Shown: in pieces, positions 52,279-62,665 of the stretch
Layout of the letters: every line of letters starts with the position of its first letter
How positions within the stretch are numbered: position 1 is the stretch's first letter
Assembly (NCBI RefSeq): GCF_019966515.1
Contig: NZ_JAIMIB010000013.1
Coordinates: forward strand, 62,001 to 126,000
Origin: Roseovarius aestuarii
GTDB lineage: Bacteria; Pseudomonadota; Alphaproteobacteria; Rhodobacterales; Rhodobacteraceae
DNA: 64,000 nucleotides
Direction: 5' to 3'
Program-made: the position numbers and the translations under genes
The notes under the pieces: model-generated
Told to the model about the DNA's origin: nothing
Databases searched by the model: none
What the model saw: the letters and a program-made list of their open reading frames with translations, nothing else

Positions 52279-53073
52279 CTATAGTTTCATCTGCTGCACT
52301 TGCGCCGAAAGCCCGCCATCAAGCACCCAGAGCTGCCCCGAGGCATAGCGCGCTTCGTCCGAGGCCAGCCAGTTGACCAGATTGGCGATATCCTTGGGCG
52401 TGCCATAAGTGCGCATTGGGTGGACATCGCGCACCGCCTGCTGCAGCTGATCGATGCTCTTGCCGCCGCCGCCCGACCCGTCGCCGGTGAAAAAACTCTG
52501 CAACATGGGCGTGTCTATATACCCCGGGCAGATAGCGTTCACGCGGATGCCTTCGGGCCCATGATCGCAGGCCATTGCGCGTGTCAGGGCATGCACTGCG
52601 CCTTTGGTGGCGCAATAGGCGGCAAGGCCCGGATCGGCGATGAAGCCATCATAAGAGCCGAAATTGATCACGCTGGCGCTGGCGCCGGATTTGCCCGCCC
52701 TGCGCAACAAGGGCAGCGCGTATTTTGAGGTCAGAAAAGTGCCCGTCGCATTGACAGCAAAAGAGCGGTTCCATTCCTCCAGCGTGGTATCCTCGATGGT
52801 CTTTTCAATCTCGATCCCGGCGGCGTTGACAAGGATATCCAGCTGGCCACTTTCGGCGTTGACCCGGTCCATCGCGGCTATGGCGTCGACCTCTTGGGTA
52901 ACGTCCTGTTTGATAAAGATGCTGCCATCGTCGTCATGTGCGTCAAGCGAACCCCGCGGAGTCAGATCCGCCGCATAGACGCGCGCGCCTTCACGCAGAA
53001 ATCGCGCCACAATTGCGCGACCGATGCCGCCGCGCGCGCCGGTAACCAGGGCGGTTTTTCCTTCTAACATCAT
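52279..53073 (-). CDS. short-chain dehydrogenase/reductase (SDR) 2
   Basis: A 264-residue SDR. The cofactor motif is VTGARGGIGRAI, the Asp in YAADLTPRG suggests NAD, and the active site is in FGSYDGFIADPGLAAYCATKGA (Ser/Tyr/Lys). It overlaps the sulfatase stop by four bases (ATGA) and is followed closely by SDR 1. The two SDRs are only distantly alike, so they probably do different steps. Confidence 0.9.
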   Translation of the reverse strand: MMLEGKTALVTGARGGIGRAIVARFLREGARVYAADLTPRGSLDAHDDDGSIFIKQDVTQEVDAIAAMDRVNAESGQLDILVNAAGIEIEKTIEDTTLEEWNRSFAVNATGTFLTSKYALPLLRRAGKSGASASVINFGSYDGFIADPGLAAYCATKGAVHALTRAMACDHGPEGIRVNAICPGYIDTPMLQSFFTGDGSGGGGKSIDQLQQAVRDVHPMRTYGTPKDIANLVNWLASDEARYASGQLWVLDGGLSAQVQQMKL

Positions 53074-54605
53074 TCATCAGCATCCTTAACTGGGGGAAAT
53101 CGGTAACGCGCCGCAGCAACCGTCCAATCCATATGATTTCGCACATATTCCCGGGTGGCATCCCGAGGCGGGTTGTAATCCCAAGGTTCGCCCGCGCCCG
53201 CCTCCATCGCCGCATGCAATCTCCGGCGCGAACGCTGAGTGGCGATCACATTCGCACGCAGTTTATTGCTATCCCAACGCTCTGCCACTTCGGCGGCAAA
53301 CATCGCCGCGCGCTCAGCATAGGCCGGGTCACGTGCCAGATTCTGTTTTTCCAATGGATCGTTCGCCAGATCGTAAAGCTGCGGGGGATCGACGTCGCAA
53401 TGGATATATTTCAGATCGCCCCGCCGGATCATGAACACCGGAAAAGGCGTCATCTCGGCGCAATATTCGCCGATGGCTTCGTCCACCGGATCGGCCTGGC
53501 CCCGCAACAACCGCACAAGTGAACGGCCATCGACAGGTTCGCCCAGAAATGTTTCGTCGCCACCGGCAATGTCCACGAAAGTGGGCAGCATATCGACCAG
53601 CGAACAGGCATTGCGCGCCGTGCCCTGAACCACGCCGGGGCCCGCCATGATCAACGGTACGCGGGCGGAGTGTTCAAAGAAATTCATCTTGTACCACAAT
53701 CCGCGCTCGCCCAGCATGTCGCCATGATCGGCGGTGACGACGACAATGGTGTTATCCAGCGCATCTATATCATCAAGCGCCCTGATCATCGCGCCGACCT
53801 TGCTGTCGAAATAGCTTACATTGGCCAGGTAGGCGCGACGGGCGCGGATCACCTCTGCATCGCTCAGGGGTACATAACTGGCCTCGATCCCGTCCATGAT
53901 GCGCCGCGAAAACGGGTCCTGATCCTCAGGAGGTAGTATATGTTCGGGCATATCAATCTCTTCGTCGGAATAGAGGTCCCACCATTCCGGCTTGGCGACA
54001 TAAGGGTCATGCGGATGAATGAAACTGGCCACGAGGCAAAATGGGGCGTCATTGCCTGCGGCCCGATCGCGGCCCCGGTCAATCAGCCAGCGGCGGGCGG
54101 CAAATTCGACCTCGTCATCATAATCAGTCTGGAAGGTGGCAACCGCCGCACCGCTTTCCTTGACGGTCTGCATATTGTGATACCATTTGTCGATCCGCTC
54201 GTCCGCGGCCTCCCAATCGGGGGTCCAGGCGAAATCGGCAGGGTAAATATCGGTGGTCACCCGGTCTTGAAACCCGTGCTTCTGATCCGGGCCGACAAAA
54301 TGCATTTTACCACTCAGGCAGGTGCGATACCCCAATGCCTTCAGGTAATGCGCAAACGTCGGCACGCTGGCGCGAAACTCGGAAGCGTTGTCATAGGCCG
54401 CGATCCGGCTGATCAGCTGCCCGGACATGAAGGCAAACCGCGAAGGTGCACAGAGCGGCGAATTACAGTAAGCCGCATCGAACCGCATGCCGCGTGCGGC
54501 CAGCGCATCCATATACGGGGTCTTGGCAACCGGATGTCCATAAGCACCGCAAAAATGCGGTGCCAGCTGGTCCGCCATGATAACCACGATGTTGGGCTGC
54601 GTCAC
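53070..54605 (-). CDS. choline-sulfatase-like sulfatase (BetC type)
   Basis: A 511-residue sulfatase, the same length as rhizobial BetC. The formylglycine site is Cys52 (CAPSR), metal binding starts at VVIMADQL, and the segments SGKMHFVGPDQKHGF, TTDIYPADF and YDDEVEF follow choline sulfatase closely. It would release sulfate from choline-O-sulfate or a related ester. The start is GTG 54605, overlapping the oxygenase stop by four bases. No signal peptide, so cytoplasmic, as for BetC. Confidence 0.87.
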   Translation of the reverse strand: MTQPNIVVIMADQLAPHFCGAYGHPVAKTPYMDALAARGMRFDAAYCNSPLCAPSRFAFMSGQLISRIAAYDNASEFRASVPTFAHYLKALGYRTCLSGKMHFVGPDQKHGFQDRVTTDIYPADFAWTPDWEAADERIDKWYHNMQTVKESGAAVATFQTDYDDEVEFAARRWLIDRGRDRAAGNDAPFCLVASFIHPHDPYVAKPEWWDLYSDEEIDMPEHILPPEDQDPFSRRIMDGIEASYVPLSDAEVIRARRAYLANVSYFDSKVGAMIRALDDIDALDNTIVVVTADHGDMLGERGLWYKMNFFEHSARVPLIMAGPGVVQGTARNACSLVDMLPTFVDIAGGDETFLGEPVDGRSLVRLLRGQADPVDEAIGEYCAEMTPFPVFMIRRGDLKYIHCDVDPPQLYDLANDPLEKQNLARDPAYAERAAMFAAEVAERWDSNKLRANVIATQRSRRRLHAAMEAGAGEPWDYNPPRDATREYVRNHMDWTVAAARYRFPPVKDADE

Positions 54606-55741
54606 GGGGCGGCCTTTTCATAGGCATCCAGAACAAGACCGTGGAAATGATGTACCGCATGCTCTGACTTACCTGACCCGGACGGGTCATTCACGATCCG
54701 ACCCTGGGTGAAGGCAGGCGTGTTCATACCCCGCTGCACGCTCTCCACAAGGCCGATATCCTCGACCTGAAGTACTTCGTCAAGATAGCGGATCGCATCC
54801 AGCTCCATTGCGTCTGGATCGGGGGTTTCAAGGAAAAAATCATAGGTCTCCAGCGTTCGGTCCGGGCCCACAGGAATAATGTTCAACACGATCATGCTGG
54901 AACGCCCCGGATAACGCATCAGGCAGGTGGTGGGCCAAAGCCACCAGACCGCATGGGTGCGCACGGTGGCGTTGGACACATCATAGGCTGTGTTCGCACC
55001 CTTGCCTGCATCCGCCATATGGCTGGAATAGATGCCGTAGGTGGTGACCTTGTAGGTATCCATATCCACCAGATCGCAGAAATCCTTGTGCGCTGTCGGG
55101 CAGTGATAGCATTCCAGGAAATTATCGACGACGTTCTTCCAGTTCGACCGGATGTCATAGGTCAGCCGGTGCCCGAAAGTCAGCTGATCAATATCCCGCG
55201 CCCAATGCCTGATCTCAGTTTCCAGATCGCCGGACTGTTCGCGCAGGGGCGCAGCGCCGGGATCCAGATTAACGTAGATGAACCCGGCGAATTCTTCGAC
55301 ATGAACCTGATCAAGGCAAATGTCGCCCGTGTTGAAATTCTCCAGATGTTCGGTTTCCGGAGCGCGCACCAGCTGACCATCAAGCTTATATACCCAGGCA
55401 TGATAGGGACACATGATTCGCGATGTCTGACCCTCACCGCTTAGCAATTCATGCGCCCGGTGCTTGCAGACGTTGTAGAAAGCCCGCAATTGACCATCGC
55501 GATCTCTGACAATTGCAACTGGCTGACCCGCTATTGTCACGGTGACGTAAGCGCCGGGATCGCGCAGTTTCTCGACGTGACAGATCCATTGCCAGGACTT
55601 GGCAAGGATGTGCTGCTGATCGACGGTGAACCAGTCATCCCGCGTGTAGGCGTCGGCCCTCAGGGACAGGGAATTTCCAGCATCAGCGGAATATCCCTTC
55701 TGTATCGCCGCAAACTGCTCCTTAGAAGGTAATGTCGTCAT
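54602..55741 (-). CDS. Rieske non-heme iron oxygenase, alpha subunit (CntA/YeaW-like)
   Basis: A 379-residue oxygenase. The Rieske cluster ligands are Cys92/His94 (CKH) and Cys111/His114 (CPYH). The iron site has His213 and His218 in ECYHCPTAHKDF, with Glu210 at the bridging place, a Glu as in carnitine monooxygenase CntA rather than the usual Asp. The C-terminus, SGSGKSEHAVHHFHGL, also matches CntA/YeaW. It should remove or cleave a quaternary amine. The reductase partner (CntB) is not in the window. It is the first gene of the five-gene operon. Confidence 0.87.
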   Translation of the reverse strand: MTTLPSKEQFAAIQKGYSADAGNSLSLRADAYTRDDWFTVDQQHILAKSWQWICHVEKLRDPGAYVTVTIAGQPVAIVRDRDGQLRAFYNVCKHRAHELLSGEGQTSRIMCPYHAWVYKLDGQLVRAPETEHLENFNTGDICLDQVHVEEFAGFIYVNLDPGAAPLREQSGDLETEIRHWARDIDQLTFGHRLTYDIRSNWKNVVDNFLECYHCPTAHKDFCDLVDMDTYKVTTYGIYSSHMADAGKGANTAYDVSNATVRTHAVWWLWPTTCLMRYPGRSSMIVLNIIPVGPDRTLETYDFFLETPDPDAMELDAIRYLDEVLQVEDIGLVESVQRGMNTPAFTQGRIVNDPSGSGKSEHAVHHFHGLVLDAYEKAAP

Positions 55742-55831
55742 GATAAGCGCTCCCGGTTCGCCCGATAACCCGCGCTATTTTCCAACAGTTACGAGCACTC
55801 TTCCTATACCTTATTCGCCACTTGAAAGTCT

Positions 55832-56863
55832 TTAATCGCCATTTTTATCAGAATCCGGTGGGCGATACATCGGCCAGGCCCGGAACTCGAACGGGACACG
55901 CCCCTCGATACGGTCCTGCGTGGCCGACGCGCCGAACCGCGCCTTATAGGCGCGAGAGAAGTGTACCTGACTGGCGAAACCCGAGGCCAAAGCGATCTCG
56001 GCGATGGGAAGCTCGGTTTGCGTGACCAGACCGCGTGCCCGGTCAAGCCGGATATCTCGATAATAAAGCTGCGGGCTGGTTTTGACGTATTTCCGGAACA
56101 ACCGGTTCAATTGGCGCTGTGAAATTCCTGCTCGCGCGCAGAGCGCAGGGATGCTGATCGGCGTCTCAAGATGTCGCTCCATAATCTCGATCGCATCCCG
56201 AACCTTTTGTGGCGCGGTATTGCCCAACGGCTCAAGATGTTCATCGGTCTGATGCACGCCAGGCCCGCGCAGATTGTTGTGAAACAGGTATTTCGCACAA
56301 TCGCTGGTCAGCGCATCACCGACAAGCCCGCGCAACAACGACAAGGCATAGTCACCAGCAGCGGCGCCGCCGCAGCAGGTCCCGATATTGCCATCGTGAA
56401 CGTACAGATCTTCGCACACATCAATCCGGGGATAATTCTCGCCAAAGGAGTCGATATGTTCATAGTGAACAGTGGCGCGCCGCCCGTTCAGCAAGCCCGC
56501 CTCGGCCAGAATGAAGGCAGCCGTATCGATACCACCCACGTAGCTTCCGGTTCTGGCATATCTGCGGATGGCCGATAGCAGCAATTCGCTCGAAAAAGCC
56601 TCGGGCGTCCAGCTGCTGGAAACGAGGACGATATCCGGTCTCGCCTGCCTTTGCGTTTGCAGCGGTTCAACCGCGATCCTGATCCCATTGCTGGCCCGGC
56701 ACAGCCCCCCCTTCTCGCTGGCAATACACCACCGGAAGTGCTGCTTACCCGCCAGATAGTTTGCCGCACGAAACGGATCCAGAAAGGCCATTGTCGCCGC
56801 CAGATTGAAGTGTGGCGTGACCAGCACCAGTATCTCTGTGAAATTGGATTGTTTCGCCTTCAT
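55832..56863 (-). CDS. GlxA-type AraC regulator (GbdR/CdhR-like)
   Basis: A 343-residue regulator with an N-terminal DJ-1/PfpI-like domain (VLVTPHFNLAATMAFLDPFR) and a C-terminal AraC DNA-binding domain (ISIPALCARAGISQRQLNRL, then IAEIALASGFASQVHFSRAY). GbdR and CdhR of this class sense glycine betaine and carnitine. It lies 90 bases upstream of the oxygenase gene on the same strand and probably activates that operon. The name is by family and context. Confidence 0.88.
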   Translation of the reverse strand: MKAKQSNFTEILVLVTPHFNLAATMAFLDPFRAANYLAGKQHFRWCIASEKGGLCRASNGIRIAVEPLQTQRQARPDIVLVSSSWTPEAFSSELLLSAIRRYARTGSYVGGIDTAAFILAEAGLLNGRRATVHYEHIDSFGENYPRIDVCEDLYVHDGNIGTCCGGAAAGDYALSLLRGLVGDALTSDCAKYLFHNNLRGPGVHQTDEHLEPLGNTAPQKVRDAIEIMERHLETPISIPALCARAGISQRQLNRLFRKYVKTSPQLYYRDIRLDRARGLVTQTELPIAEIALASGFASQVHFSRAYKARFGASATQDRIEGRVPFEFRAWPMYRPPDSDKNGD

Positions 56864-57021
56864 GAGGTCAATCTAGGGGATACGCTGGCGAGCGACGAGT
56901 TAAATAAGCGCCCATATGCCGGAGCGGGCCCTGATTGCAGCCGGCGGCACTCACGGCCCCGGAAACTCAGGCCAGCGAAAGCTCACAAAACCCTGAAGTA
57001 TGAGGCGGATGCAGATGCCAT

Positions 57022-57798
57022 CTATCCCGCCGACCCGGCCCGTTCCCCAAGATCGCCCACCCACCAGCTTTGGTCCGGGCCGCGATAAATCGTGATGTGA
57101 TCACCCTGATCCAGCGCGTAAAGATCCCTACCATGATGCAGCAGGCTCTGGCCGGCATTTCCCTGCCCATCCCGCCAGGTCAGTCTTGTGTCGGGGCATC
57201 CGGGCACCCGGATCGCGGCGCGGCGGATACCAGTTACGGTCGCCCCGTCCCGCCTGCCATATTCCCGGGTCCGGATGGCATCAACACTGCGTCTGCCCAC
57301 CACCCAGAGGCACAGCAACCAGACGATCCCGACGCCCAGCGCAAGTGTCGATGTTGTACGCGCAGCGGAATGGTACCAGTTCCCCACCAGTTCGATCGTG
57401 CGCGGATCGTCGGGCAGATAGCGCAAGCTCACACGGTCCCCGCGCATGGCTCGCAAATATTCTGTGGCGTTGACCAGGCGCTCCTGCATCACCACCTCTC
57501 CGGCATGTGTGGGATAGCGCAGGGTCATCCAGTACGAGGTCGACAGGCTGCCATCCGGGTTGCGTGTCCGGGCGAACCGTTTGTGGCTTATGGTGCCGTT
57601 CGCTTGCCGTCCTTCGTCATCGAAACGCCGCGCCAGATCGGCATCTGACGCACTGACCAGCGACAGGCCGACGAAGACCAGCCCCAGCATCACCACAAGC
57701 CAACCGCCCATGCGCAGAAACAGGCGAAAGATCGGCACCGGCTTTTCCTGAACGACCATAACCATAGGGTCAGACTTAAGTGATTCCGGCCGCGACAC
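57022..57798 (-). CDS. DUF3592-like membrane protein
   Basis: A 258-residue protein with two hydrophobic segments (GGWLVVMLGLVFVGLSLV near residue 30 and TLALGVGIVWLLCLWVVG near 150). Between them is a beta-rich domain with VSLRYLPDDPRTIEL, which fits DUF3592. The start could be GTG 57798 (a GGA site lies upstream) or ATG 57765. No function is known. Confidence 0.75.
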   Translation of the reverse strand: MSRPESLKSDPMVMVVQEKPVPIFRLFLRMGGWLVVMLGLVFVGLSLVSASDADLARRFDDEGRQANGTISHKRFARTRNPDGSLSTSYWMTLRYPTHAGEVVMQERLVNATEYLRAMRGDRVSLRYLPDDPRTIELVGNWYHSAARTTSTLALGVGIVWLLCLWVVGRRSVDAIRTREYGRRDGATVTGIRRAAIRVPGCPDTRLTWRDGQGNAGQSLLHHGRDLYALDQGDHITIYRGPDQSWWVGDLGERAGSAG

Positions 57799-58306
57799 AA
57801 GTCATCCGCTCACATGCAGGCGCGTGCAGCTTGCCCCCACACGCGCCTGCTCTGGGATCAGCTCGGCCCAGGAAGAAAAAAACCGGGCGATCCGCAATCG
57901 TTTTGTTTACAACCCAAAACTCAGTTATTCGGCACCTCCGTCGGGCTGTCCGGATAGCTGTCACAGACACCATGCCCCCCTATGGACCACTGGCAGACGG
58001 CGTTCAGAATGACCAAGGCGAAATCGATCTGCGTCGCCCTCATCTACGATCCGCCAAACCCGTCGAACCTGTTCGGATCGGTCTCATCGTTACCTGATTA
58101 CGACCCAGATGGTCAGGCCTCTGTCCGATGATCGAGCCAACCCTGGCTACAGCGTGTAGAATAAATCCTGCCAATAACATCACGAAAACCTTCTCTTCGG
58201 CCGTGTCAGAAAATCTGACTCAGCCGCATCTACAGGATAACCCTAGAGCAAGGAGAGATTCTCTCCAAAGTATATTTTTATCAATCATTACTCTTCTATA
58301 GGTTGT
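57799..58306. other. 508-base region without a clear gene
   Basis: The region lies between divergently oriented ends of the DUF3592 gene and the zntB stop. Short frames at 57780-58097 have no ribosome sites or recognisable motif. A palindrome GTCAGAAAATCTGAC is at 58204-58218, and GGAGAGA-T-TCTCTCC at 58251-58265 with a T-rich side at about 58270-58280 may be the zntB terminator on the minus strand. Confidence 0.4.
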
Positions 58307-59281
58307 TTACCTTCCCAGCATTCCAACCCTGCGAAAGACCCAGACCAACAGCACGCCAAGGACGACCAACCCGCCCGTGACGATCCAGAAGGCCGTCGGA
58401 TTGTCCGCCCCCGGCATCCCACCCACATTGATGCCCAAAAGGCCGGTGATCAGGCCCAGCGGCAGAAAGATCGCCGCCACCACCGACAGGATCAGCATCT
58501 GCCGGTTCATCGCCTCGGCGCGGGTGTCCATGATCTGGTCCTGCACCACCTGTGCCCGGTCGCGGATCGCGTCCAGTTCCTCGGCCAGCCGTGTCATCCG
58601 CTCGGTCGCCTCGCGCAGCCGCGTGCGCCCCTCGGGCACGATCCACGGCAATTCCTCGATCTCGAAGGTACTCAGCGCGTCCCGCTGCGGCGCCATGTGA
58701 CGCCTGAGCAGGATCGACGCCCGCCGGATCGTACCCAAATCGAACCGGGACGATGCGGAAATCCCGTCGATCACCTGATCTTCCAGCACATCGACCTTCT
58801 CGTTCAGCCCCGCCACCACAGGCTCGGCCCGGTCCGCCAGCCTGAGCGCCAGCCGCGCCACCAGTTCGGTCGGATGATCCGGCCCCTGCCCGCGTTCGAC
58901 CTCGGCCAGCACATCGCCTACCGCCATCAACCGCCTGAGTTGCACGGTGATCACCAGCTTCGCCGTGATCCACATCCTGAGCGAGACCATATCTTCCACC
59001 TCGTCGCCCGGATTCAGGTTCACCCCGCGCAGGTTCAGCAACACGCCCTCGCCATGCAACGTGCAGCGCGGCCGTGTTTCGGGCGCCAGCAGCGCTCGCC
59101 TGACCAGCGGTTGCAGCCCGGCCGCTTCCAGCCAGTCCCGCGCACCCTCACGCGCCAGATCCGCATGAAGCCAGACAAAGCCGGACGCGTCAGCATCCAG
59201 CCCGGCAACATCGTCTGCGCCCGGCTCGATCGCCTTCGCTGCGCCACCCGCATCGATCCGCCATTGGTGGATACCGTCCAT
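58307..59281 (-). CDS. zntB: CorA/ZntB-type metal ion transporter
   Basis: A 324-residue inner-membrane channel. It has a long cytoplasmic domain and two C-terminal helices, the first ending in the signature GINVGGMPG (a GxN motif in the ZntB variant) and the second near residues 300-318. ZntB proteins carry zinc, and the pore sequence agrees with ZntB rather than CorA. ATG 59281 is the best start; the frame is open to 59452 but overlaps the valS promoter area. Zinc specificity is inferred. Confidence 0.88.
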   Translation of the reverse strand: MDGIHQWRIDAGGAAKAIEPGADDVAGLDADASGFVWLHADLAREGARDWLEAAGLQPLVRRALLAPETRPRCTLHGEGVLLNLRGVNLNPGDEVEDMVSLRMWITAKLVITVQLRRLMAVGDVLAEVERGQGPDHPTELVARLALRLADRAEPVVAGLNEKVDVLEDQVIDGISASSRFDLGTIRRASILLRRHMAPQRDALSTFEIEELPWIVPEGRTRLREATERMTRLAEELDAIRDRAQVVQDQIMDTRAEAMNRQMLILSVVAAIFLPLGLITGLLGINVGGMPGADNPTAFWIVTGGLVVLGVLLVWVFRRVGMLGR

Positions 59282-59429
59282 CGCCCTGCCTCCGCTTGCC
59301 TGTACCCACAGTTTGCGATGGATTTGTCCACCTGTCACGCAGACATAAGAAAATACCAGCGCCGCCTTTCCCTTACTGCCTTCATTCGCTAGACGTGCGG
59401 TCAGTTTTACGAACCTGCAGGACAGACCC

Positions 59430-62400
59430 ATGGCGATGGAAAAAACCTTCAACGCGGCCGAGGCCGAAGCCCGTCTCTATGAGGCCTGGGAAAAGGCCGG
59501 ATGCTTTACCGCCGGGGCCAATGCCAAACCGGGCGCGAATAGCTTCTCGATCATGATCCCGCCGCCCAACGTCACCGGCTCGCTGCATATGGGCCACGCT
59601 TTCAACAACACGTTGCAGGACATCCTTGTGCGCTGGCACCGGATGCGCGGCTTTGACACACTCTGGCAACCCGGCACCGACCATGCGGGCATCGCCACGC
59701 AGATGGTGACCGAACGTGACATGATGGAACATCAGGAACCCACACGGGTTCAGATGGGTCGCGAAGCGTTTGAAAAGCGCGTCTGGCAGCAGAAAATCAA
59801 ATCCCGCGGCACCATCATCGGGCAATTGAAACGCATCGGTGCCTCCTGCGACTGGTCGCGCGAAGCCTTCACCATGTCCGGCGCGCCTTCGGCCCCAGAA
59901 GGCGAAGAGGGCAATTTCCACGACGCCGTGATCAAGGTCTTTGTCGAGATGTACGAGAAGGGCCTGATTTATCGCGGCAAGCGACTGGTCAACTGGGACC
60001 CGCACTTTGAGACCGCGATCAGCGACCTTGAGGTCGAAAACCTCGAAGTTGCGGGTCATATGTGGCATTTCAAATACCCGCTCGCCGACGGTCAGACTTA
60101 CGAATATCTGGAGAAAGACGAAGACGGAAACGTGCTCTTCCGCGAGACCCGCGATTACATCTCGATCGCCACGACCCGGCCCGAGACCATGCTGGGTGAC
60201 GGCGCGGTGGCGGTGCATCCGTCAGATGAACGCTACGCGCCAATTGTCGGAAAACTATGTGAAATCCCGGTGGGTCCGAAAGAGCATCGCCGCCTGATCC
60301 CGATCATCACCGACGACTACCCTGACCCAGATTTCGGCTCGGGCGCGGTCAAGATCACCGGCGCGCATGACTTCAACGACTACCAGGTCGCCAAGCGCGG
60401 CGGCATCCCGATGTACCGGCTGATGGACACCAAGGCGAACATGCGCGCCGACGGCGGCGCTTACGCCGAAATGGCCGAGGTTGCGATGGCCGTGGCCAAG
60501 GGCGAGCGGGAACTGACCGAGGCCGAGGCCGACACGATCAACCTTGTCCCCGACGACCTGCGCGGGCTGGACCGGTTCGAGGCGCGCAAACGCGTTGTCG
60601 ATCAGATCACGTCCGAGGGTCTGGCCGTCATGGTACCGGGCGAGCCGAACGAAGACGGTGAAACCTGCTTCGACGGCGGCATGGTGGCTTTTGTTGAATC
60701 AAAACCGATCATGCAGCCCTTCGGCGACCGCTCCAAGGTGGTGATCGAGCCGATGCTGACCGACCAGTGGTTTGTCGACACCGACCAGATCGTCGGCCCG
60801 GCGCTGGAGGCGGTCAAGGACGGCACCGTGAAAATCCTGCCCGAGTCGGGCGAGCGCACCTATTACCACTGGCTGGAAAATATCGAGCCCTGGTGCATCT
60901 CCCGCCAGCTCTGGTGGGGGCATCAAATTCCGGTGTGGTATGGGCCGACAGTTGAGCGGGATGGCTTTGTAGATGAGAAAGGCACGCCAAATCGCTATCT
61001 TAGTTGGAATAAACTTGTTCCATTTTGCGCACCCACCGTTCGTGAAGCAATAGCCAAAGCAAAGGTGTATTACGGCTCTTTGGACGCGCTACTTCCTACC
61101 TTAGATTGGCCAATAATCGTGAAAGAAGAAGAGGCTAAAAGCCAAGATGGTGCGCTAGATCTCGCTACGATTGGTGAGCATGAGTTTGACGATGTCCATC
61201 CAGTATATCTTTACCGCGACCCCGACGTGCTCGACACCTGGTTTTCTTCCGGGCTCTGGCCGATCGGCACGCTGGGCTGGCCCGAGGAAACCGAGGAGCT
61301 GAAAAAATACTTCCCAACCTCGGTGCTGGTCACCGGGCAGGATATCCTGTTCTTCTGGGTCGCTCGGATGATGATGATGCAGCTTGCGGTGCTGGACGAC
61401 AAAAAACCCGTGACCGAGCGCATCCCTTTCCACGATGTCTACCTGCACGGCCTCGTCCGCGATGCCAAGGGCAAGAAGATGTCGAAATCCGTCGGCAACG
61501 TGATCGACCCGCTGGAGATCATCGACGAGTTCGGCGCCGACGCGCTGCGCTTCTCCTCCGCCGCGATGGCGGCACTTGGCGGCGTCCTGAAGCTCGATAT
61601 GGAACGCATCAAGGGCTACCGCAATTTCGGCACCAAGCTCTGGAACGCTGCCCGCTTTGCCGAGATGAACAATGCGACGGGCAGCGACGGCACCCTGCCG
61701 CAACCGACTGCAACGGTGAACAAATGGATCATCGGCGAGACCGCCAAGGTGCGCGAGCAGGTCGATGCGGCGATGACGGGCTACCGGTTCAACGACGCGG
61801 CAACCTCGCTTTATGCCTTTGTCTGGGGCAAGGTCTGCGACTGGTATGTTGAGTTCTCCAAGCCGTTGCTGCTCGATGGCGATGACGCAACCAAGGCCGA
61901 AACCCAAGCCACCATGGCTTGGGTCATCGACCAGTGCCTGATCCTGCTGCACCCGATCATGCCCTTCATCACCGAAGAGCTTTGGGGCACGCTGGGCGAG
62001 CGCCAGAAAATGCTGATCCACGCCGACTGGCCGACCTATGGTGCGGAGTTGGTCGATGCGGATGCCGACCGCGAGATGAACTGGGTGATTTCCCTGATCG
62101 AAGCCGTGCGTTCAGCCCGCCAGCAGATGCATGTCCCCGCCGGGCTGCATATCCCCGTGCTGGTCAGCGAGTTGGACGCGGCCGGACAGGCGGCGTGGGA
62201 TGATAACGAAGTGATGATCAAGCGCCTGACCCGGATCGACAGCCTGACCCGTGTCGACAGCTTCCCCAAGGGCTGCATCACCGTCGCGGTCGAAGGTGGT
62301 AGTTTCGGCCTTCCTCTGGCGGATATAATTGATATCAATGAAGAAAAGGCGCGCCTTGAGAAGACGCTTGGTAAGCTGGATAAGGAATTGGGCGGGCTGC

Positions 62401-62540
62401 GTGGACGGCTCAACAATCCGAAATTTGTCGAAAGCGCCCCGGAAGAGGTGGTGAGTGAAGCCCGTGAAAACCTCGCCCTGCGCGAAGAGGAATACGGCAA
62501 GCTCAAAGCAGCTCTGGACCGCCTAAATGAAATCGACTGA
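59430..62540 (+). CDS. valS: valyl-tRNA synthetase
   Basis: A 1036-residue class I aminoacyl-tRNA synthetase. The HIGH motif is HMGH at residues 53-56 ([15 protein letters not shown]), the KMSKS motif at 683-687, the editing domain holds [10 protein letters not shown], and the C-terminus has the coiled-coil arm ([20 protein letters not shown]). ATG 59430 follows an AGGA site; ATG 59436 is also in frame. Residues about 505-595 are encoded by an AT-rich segment with different codon use from the rest, though the frame is intact. Confidence 0.97.
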   Translation: MAMEKTFNAAEAEARLYEAWEKAGCFTAGANAKPGANSFSIMIPPPNVTGSLHMGHAFNNTLQDILVRWHRMRGFDTLWQPGTDHAGIATQMVTERDMMEHQEPTRVQMGREAFEKRVWQQKIKSRGTIIGQLKRIGASCDWSREAFTMSGAPSAPEGEEGNFHDAVIKVFVEMYEKGLIYRGKRLVNWDPHFETAISDLEVENLEVAGHMWHFKYPLADGQTYEYLEKDEDGNVLFRETRDYISIATTRPETMLGDGAVAVHPSDERYAPIVGKLCEIPVGPKEHRRLIPIITDDYPDPDFGSGAVKITGAHDFNDYQVAKRGGIPMYRLMDTKANMRADGGAYAEMAEVAMAVAKGERELTEAEADTINLVPDDLRGLDRFEARKRVVDQITSEGLAVMVPGEPNEDGETCFDGGMVAFVESKPIMQPFGDRSKVVIEPMLTDQWFVDTDQIVGPALEAVKDGTVKILPESGERTYYHWLENIEPWCISRQLWWGHQIPVWYGPTVERDGFVDEKGTPNRYLSWNKLVPFCAPTVREAIAKAKVYYGSLDALLPTLDWPIIVKEEEAKSQDGALDLATIGEHEFDDVHPVYLYRDPDVLDTWFSSGLWPIGTLGWPEETEELKKYFPTSVLVTGQDILFFWVARMMMMQLAVLDDKKPVTERIPFHDVYLHGLVRDAKGKKMSKSVGNVIDPLEIIDEFGADALRFSSAAMAALGGVLKLDMERIKGYRNFGTKLWNAARFAEMNNATGSDGTLPQPTATVNKWIIGETAKVREQVDAAMTGYRFNDAATSLYAFVWGKVCDWYVEFSKPLLLDGDDATKAETQATMAWVIDQCLILLHPIMPFITEELWGTLGERQKMLIHADWPTYGAELVDADADREMNWVISLIEAVRSARQQMHVPAGLHIPVLVSELDAAGQAAWDDNEVMIKRLTRIDSLTRVDSFPKGCITVAVEGGSFGLPLADIIDINEEKARLEKTLGKLDKELGGLRGRLNNPKFVESAPEEVVSEARENLALREEEYGKLKAALDRLNEID
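60945..61215 (+). other. AT-rich segment inside valS
   Basis: A stretch of about 270 bases with A/T-ending codons (CTT, TTA, ATA, AAT, AAA, GAA, AGT) stands out from the GC-ending codons on both sides. It encodes the insert between the second half of the catalytic core ([11 protein letters not shown] before it) and [12 protein letters not shown] after it. The frame is kept. It looks like a transferred or recombined piece. Confidence 0.7.
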
Positions 62541-62665
62541 TCCCGCCCTAGCTTTGCTGGCACGAGGGGCGGTACAAGGTCGCGCCGGCTTCGCCAGCAC
62601 TCGGCGCCTGCGGCGGGCGGGAGGGGCTCGCTGCGCTCGCCCCGGTGGATGATAAGACGTTACGC

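Noticed and set aside
57780-58097. Plus-strand 105-codon frame between the DUF3592 gene and zntB
   Set aside because: No ribosome site, no known motif, and biased composition not seen in neighbouring genes.
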